Source: Polyangiaceae bacterium
GTDB lineage: Bacteria; Myxococcota_A; Polyangia; Polyangiales; Polyangiaceae
DNA: 64,000 bases
Direction of reading: 5' to 3'
Assembly (NCBI GenBank): GCA_025353725.1
Contig: JANXOF010000021.1
Span: 84,945-148,944, forward strand
Under the pieces are notes generated by a model. The model was not told the origin of the DNA and made no database searches. It saw only the letters and a list, made by a program, of their open reading frames with translations. Positions 61,073 to 64,000 of the stretch are shown here, in pieces. The translations under genes and the position numbers were made by a program. How positions within the stretch are numbered: the stretch's first letter is position 1; every line of letters starts with the position of its first letter.

Positions 61073-62313
61073 GCCTCCTCGGGGTCGCCGCAAAGCGCAT
61101 CGTGACCGCCGACCCGGCTCGGATCACGCGTGAAAATCCGCTTGGTGTCGTCGAGAACGCGGTCGTGATCTACGACGAGCGATCCATCAGCTGGATAGGC
61201 CCACGCGGCAGCGCCGCGAATGTGCCCATCGTGGACTACGGCGACCGGGTCATCACGCCGGGTCTGGTCGACGCCCACACGCACGCGGCGTGGACCGGCT
61301 CACGCCACGACGAGTACGCGTTACGAATGGCGGGCGCCGACTACCGCGCCATCGCGAACGCGGGCGGCGGCATTCTTTCGTCGTACCGCGCCATCGAGTC
61401 CTCGTCCGAGGACGCTATCGCCGAAACCCTGGCCGCGCGCCTCGGCCGGATGGCGGAACTCGGCGTGACCACGTGCGAGGTGAAAAGCGGCTATGGCCTA
61501 GAGCCCGATGGGGAGCGAAAGCAGCTCCGCGCCATCGCGCGCGTCGGCAAGCAAGCTAATCTTCCCCATGTCGTCGCGACGTACCTCGCGCTCCACGCGT
61601 TGCCACCAAGCGCTAAAAACAACCGCGATCACTACGTTCTCCGCGCGGCGACGTCGCTCGTTCCCGAATTTGCGAGCGCGAAGCTCGCGTCGTTCGTCGA
61701 CGCGTACGTGGACGAAAACGCGTTTACGGTAGAGGAGGCGCGCATCGTGTGCGAGTCGGCTCGGCGTCATGGACTTGGCGTGCGCCTTCACGTCGGGCAA
61801 TTCACGGACGTGGGCGGCGCGCAGCTCTGCGTGGACGTCGGCGCGCGGTCGGCCGATCACGTCGAGCACATCGACGCAAAAGGCATCGCGCTCCTCGCGA
61901 CGCACGGCATCAAAGCAGTGCTTCTCCCCCTTGCAAGCTTCACGATGCGCCAAGCGCCGCCCCCCGTGGCCGCGCTGCGTGCGGCAGGCGTCGGGCTGGT
62001 CGTCGCGAGCGACGCCAACCCAGGCACCGCCCCCAGCGAAAGTCTTCCCCTCGCGATGGCGCTCGCCGTGCGCTTGTACGAGATGACACCCGCTGAGACG
62101 ATTCTTGGCGCCACACGCCTCGCGGCGGCCTCCCTCGGCCTTTGGGGCGGAGGACTCTCGCGACCTCGTGGCGCACTTGCGCCAGGCGCGCGCGCGGACC
62201 TCGTCGTATGGGATTTACCCCACGAAAATGCAATCCTCCAGCCGTGGGGCACGCCGAAAACGTGCCTTGTCTTCCGCGACGGCCAGCCTATCGCGGGCGC
62301 GAACCGCGGCTAA
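61069..62313 (+). CDS. hutI: Imidazolonepropionase
   Basis: A 414-residue amidohydrolase. LVDAHTHAAWTGSRHDEYALR (split: DAHTHAAW is the zinc site and the Arg/Tyr residues bind substrate) is diagnostic of HutI. CEVKSGYGLE, RLHVGQFTDVGGA, SADHVEHID and VASDANPGTAPSESLP are further family blocks. It hydrolyses imidazolone propionate to N-formimino-glutamate, the third step of histidine breakdown. No other hut gene is nearby. Translationally coupled to nagZ. Confidence 0.94.
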   Translation: MSLLGVAAKRIVTADPARITRENPLGVVENAVVIYDERSISWIGPRGSAANVPIVDYGDRVITPGLVDAHTHAAWTGSRHDEYALRMAGADYRAIANAGGGILSSYRAIESSSEDAIAETLAARLGRMAELGVTTCEVKSGYGLEPDGERKQLRAIARVGKQANLPHVVATYLALHALPPSAKNNRDHYVLRAATSLVPEFASAKLASFVDAYVDENAFTVEEARIVCESARRHGLGVRLHVGQFTDVGGAQLCVDVGARSADHVEHIDAKGIALLATHGIKAVLLPLASFTMRQAPPPVAALRAAGVGLVVASDANPGTAPSESLPLAMALAVRLYEMTPAETILGATRLAAASLGLWGGGLSRPRGALAPGARADLVVWDLPHENAILQPWGTPKTCLVFRDGQPIAGANRG

Positions 62314-62378
62314 ACGCACGATAGCCGCGAGTGTCGACATCACTCGACACCCTTGGCAATTCTGCCTAATCTCGGAGA

Positions 62379-63569
62379 ATGGCCGCATCGGGCGACGTCC
62401 AAAAACTCCTCGCTACGATTCTTGAAGGCGACGCGACGGAGGGAAGCGGCATCCCCCGAGACATCCTCAAACTCGAAACGTTTCCCGCGCTCGAACGCGA
62501 CCTCGTCCTCGTCATTCAGGGCGTGAGGCGATGCGGAAAGTCGACGCTACTACGGCAAATTGCAGAGCGCGAAAACGTCGGCTCGCAGTCTATCTTTATT
62601 AACTTTGAAGACCCACGACTCAGCGATCGGCTCGACTTTAACCTTCTCGATGAAATCGTTCACTTTCACGAGTCAAAGTCGAAAAAGAACACGTTCTACT
62701 TCTTTGACGAAATCCAAAATGTTAAGGGCTGGGAGAAGTGGCTTCACGTTCAGCTCGAACGCAAGCGCCGACACTTCGTCGTCACGGGGTCAAACTCGAA
62801 TCTACTCGGTGGCAACCTCGCTACCGCGTTGACAGGGCGCCACCTCACCGTGGAGCTTTTTCCGTTCTCTTTTCGTGAGTTGCGCCAGGCGAAGCCGCGC
62901 GCGACGCTCCAGGACTTCCTAAAGTTCGGAGGGTTTCCTCGCGCTGTCCTCGGCAAGCAGGGAGAGGCGTTGCTCCGTGAATACTTCATCGACATCATCG
63001 AACGCGACGTTCGCAGGCATGTAGGCGCTCGCTCGACAGTCCCGCTTTCACAGATCGCGAAAGCCACGTTCGAGGCGATGGGCTCCGAGTTGAGCCTGCG
63101 CAACATCGCAAAGGCGTTTGGCACTACGGCCGACACCGTGAAGACATACGTATTCGCGTTTGAACTCGCGTACCTCACCATCTCTTGCCCGTTTTTTGCT
63201 TACTCCGAGCGCGTAAGCCAGGTGCACCCGCGCAAATACTTTCCGATCGACTTGGGCCTACGGAATTCGGTCATTACCCGTGGCGGCCATGATCTGGGCA
63301 AGAGTCTCGAGTGCGCGGTGCTGCACCACCTGCGCCTTAGCCATCGCACGGTCTACTATTGGAAGGGGCGCGGGGAGGTAGATTTCATCGTCCAAACGCC
63401 TGAAGGCTTGCTTCCGGTCCAAGTGAGTATGGGTGACGAGAAGACTCGACACGTAGCCGCCGTCGAAGAATTCGCGCGCGCGCATCGCGGCACACTCTCG
63501 CCAAAGTTCATCGACGAAAAGCGCGCCGAAAAACTTTTGCTCGGCAAGGTCTCGCTCGAGCAACTTTAG
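62379..63569 (+). CDS. AAA+ ATPase with C-terminal DUF4143 domain
   Basis: A 396-residue protein of a large family of uncharacterised bacterial and archaeal ATPases. Walker A is GVRRCGKST (near residue 49), Walker B is FYFFDEIQNVKGWEKW and sensor 1 is VVTGSNSNLLGG. The C-terminal DUF4143 part has YYWKGRGEVDFIV, a PD-(D/E)xK-like nuclease core, and SLRNIAKAFGTTADTVKTY as a winged-helix-like segment. The family is often laterally mobile, and its function is not established. Here it is alone between hutI and the transporter genes, on the plus strand, and it has more A/T-rich wobble positions in its first third than its neighbours. Confidence 0.88.
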   Translation: MAASGDVQKLLATILEGDATEGSGIPRDILKLETFPALERDLVLVIQGVRRCGKSTLLRQIAERENVGSQSIFINFEDPRLSDRLDFNLLDEIVHFHESKSKKNTFYFFDEIQNVKGWEKWLHVQLERKRRHFVVTGSNSNLLGGNLATALTGRHLTVELFPFSFRELRQAKPRATLQDFLKFGGFPRAVLGKQGEALLREYFIDIIERDVRRHVGARSTVPLSQIAKATFEAMGSELSLRNIAKAFGTTADTVKTYVFAFELAYLTISCPFFAYSERVSQVHPRKYFPIDLGLRNSVITRGGHDLGKSLECAVLHHLRLSHRTVYYWKGRGEVDFIVQTPEGLLPVQVSMGDEKTRHVAAVEEFARAHRGTLSPKFIDEKRAEKLLLGKVSLEQL

Positions 63570-63582
63570 CGCGCTTATCGCT

Positions 63583-64000
63583 TCAGTGTGGATGGTGGCC
63601 AAGGCCGGCCGGCGCACGCATCGCGCCCGCGCGGCGCTTGCTCACGAGAACGAGCGCGCCGAGCGTCGTGACGAAAGGCAGCATCGCCAGCACTTGAGGA
63701 GGGAGGTTCGTTTGGTTTTGCAGCACGATCTGAAGCGCATCGAGCGCCGCGAACGCGAGGCACGCAAAGGCTGCGGGCCACGGGCGCCACCCCGCAACGA
63801 TTACCGCAGCAAGTGCGATGAACCCGCGACCTCCGCTCATCCCGGCCTGAAACTGGTGAAGGTCGTACGCGAGCGCCGTCCCGCCGAGACCGGTCACCGC
63901 GCCGCCGAGCGTCACCGCCGCAACGCGTACGCGCGCGACATCAACGCCCACCGCGCGCGCCGCCGAAGGGTCTTCACCGCACGCGCGGAGGCGTAGCCCG
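63583..64000 (-). CDS. ABC transporter permease, BMP/nucleoside-type, C-terminal part (5' end outside window)
   Basis: The frame is open to the window edge; visible residues begin GLRLRACGEDPSAARAVGVDV, the conserved cytoplasmic EAA-like loop of BmpA-type (nucleoside and simple-sugar) ABC permeases. Then come GGAVTGLGGTALAYDLHQF, MSGGRGFIALAAVIVAGW and FAALDALQIVLQN, all typical of the NupQ/YufQ branch of permeases. The gene continues to the right. The substrate is probably a nucleoside or a simple sugar; the partner genes lie outside the window. Confidence 0.88.
   Translation of the reverse strand, partial: GLRLRACGEDPSAARAVGVDVARVRVAAVTLGGAVTGLGGTALAYDLHQFQAGMSGGRGFIALAAVIVAGWRPWPAAFACLAFAALDALQIVLQNQTNLPPQVLAMLPFVTTLGALVLVSKRRAGAMRAPAGLGHHPH

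Overview
The window looks like a chromosomal segment of a GC-rich, Gram-negative deltaproteobacterium, most likely Myxococcota (Polyangia-like). The clues are: a Ser/Thr protein kinase beside PEGA and TPR proteins, many predicted lipoproteins of unknown function, an NtrC-type regulator next to several type IV pilin-like genes, and a dense mixture of housekeeping and secreted-protein genes. This placement is inference from gene content. I saw no rRNA, tRNA, CRISPR array, transposase or integrase.

Positions 1-20663 form an envelope-glycan locus on both strands. It holds homologues of the four enzymes that make and load N,N'-diacetylbacillosamine in Campylobacter: PglF-like dehydratase, PglE-like aminotransferase, PglD-like acetyltransferase and a PglC-like phosphoglycosyl transferase. 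It also has a second acetyltransferase/aminotransferase pair of the WbpD/WbpE type, two family 4 glycosyltransferases, a NodU-type carbamoyltransferase, an MBOAT acyltransferase with a partner SGNH-like protein, a Wzy-like polymerase, a PglK/MsbA-like ABC flippase, and an 865-residue O-antigen-ligase-like protein with a TPR tail. Together they could build, decorate, flip, polymerise and attach a bacillosamine-primed glycan.

Positions 20773-25135 are a housekeeping block (accD-folC-yajQ-glmM). Positions 25188-35893 carry a lipoprotein phosphatase, a tandem octamer repeat, a zinc dehydrogenase, an outer-membrane protein, an Uup-type ABC-F ATPase, a kinase-PEGA-lipoprotein run and another lipoprotein. 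Positions 35936-45335 hold a methyltransferase, an aldo/keto reductase, another TPR/PEGA protein, pyrC-carA, a truncated reductase remnant, a trypsin-like protease and rimO. Positions 45354-54726 hold an M28 peptidase broken by two homopolymer frameshifts, a lysozyme-like lipoprotein, a carbohydrate-binding-like fragment, a large phosphodiester-glycosidase-like protein and a multi-PEGA membrane protein. Positions 54825-59882 are a pilus-like cluster: a PilR-like regulator, four prepilin-like proteins and a TPR protein. The window ends with nagZ-hutI, a DUF4143 ATPase and the 3' end of a nucleoside-type ABC permease gene.

A recurring theme is short tandem repeats. In-frame hexamer or nonamer tracts lie inside pglF, the carbamoyltransferase gene, accD and the PEGA gene. 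An octamer array of eleven copies lies between two convergent genes, and a C9 tract marks one of the two frameshifts in the M28 gene. The genome appears to generate, or fail to remove, microsatellite expansions, which could make several surface-related genes variable.
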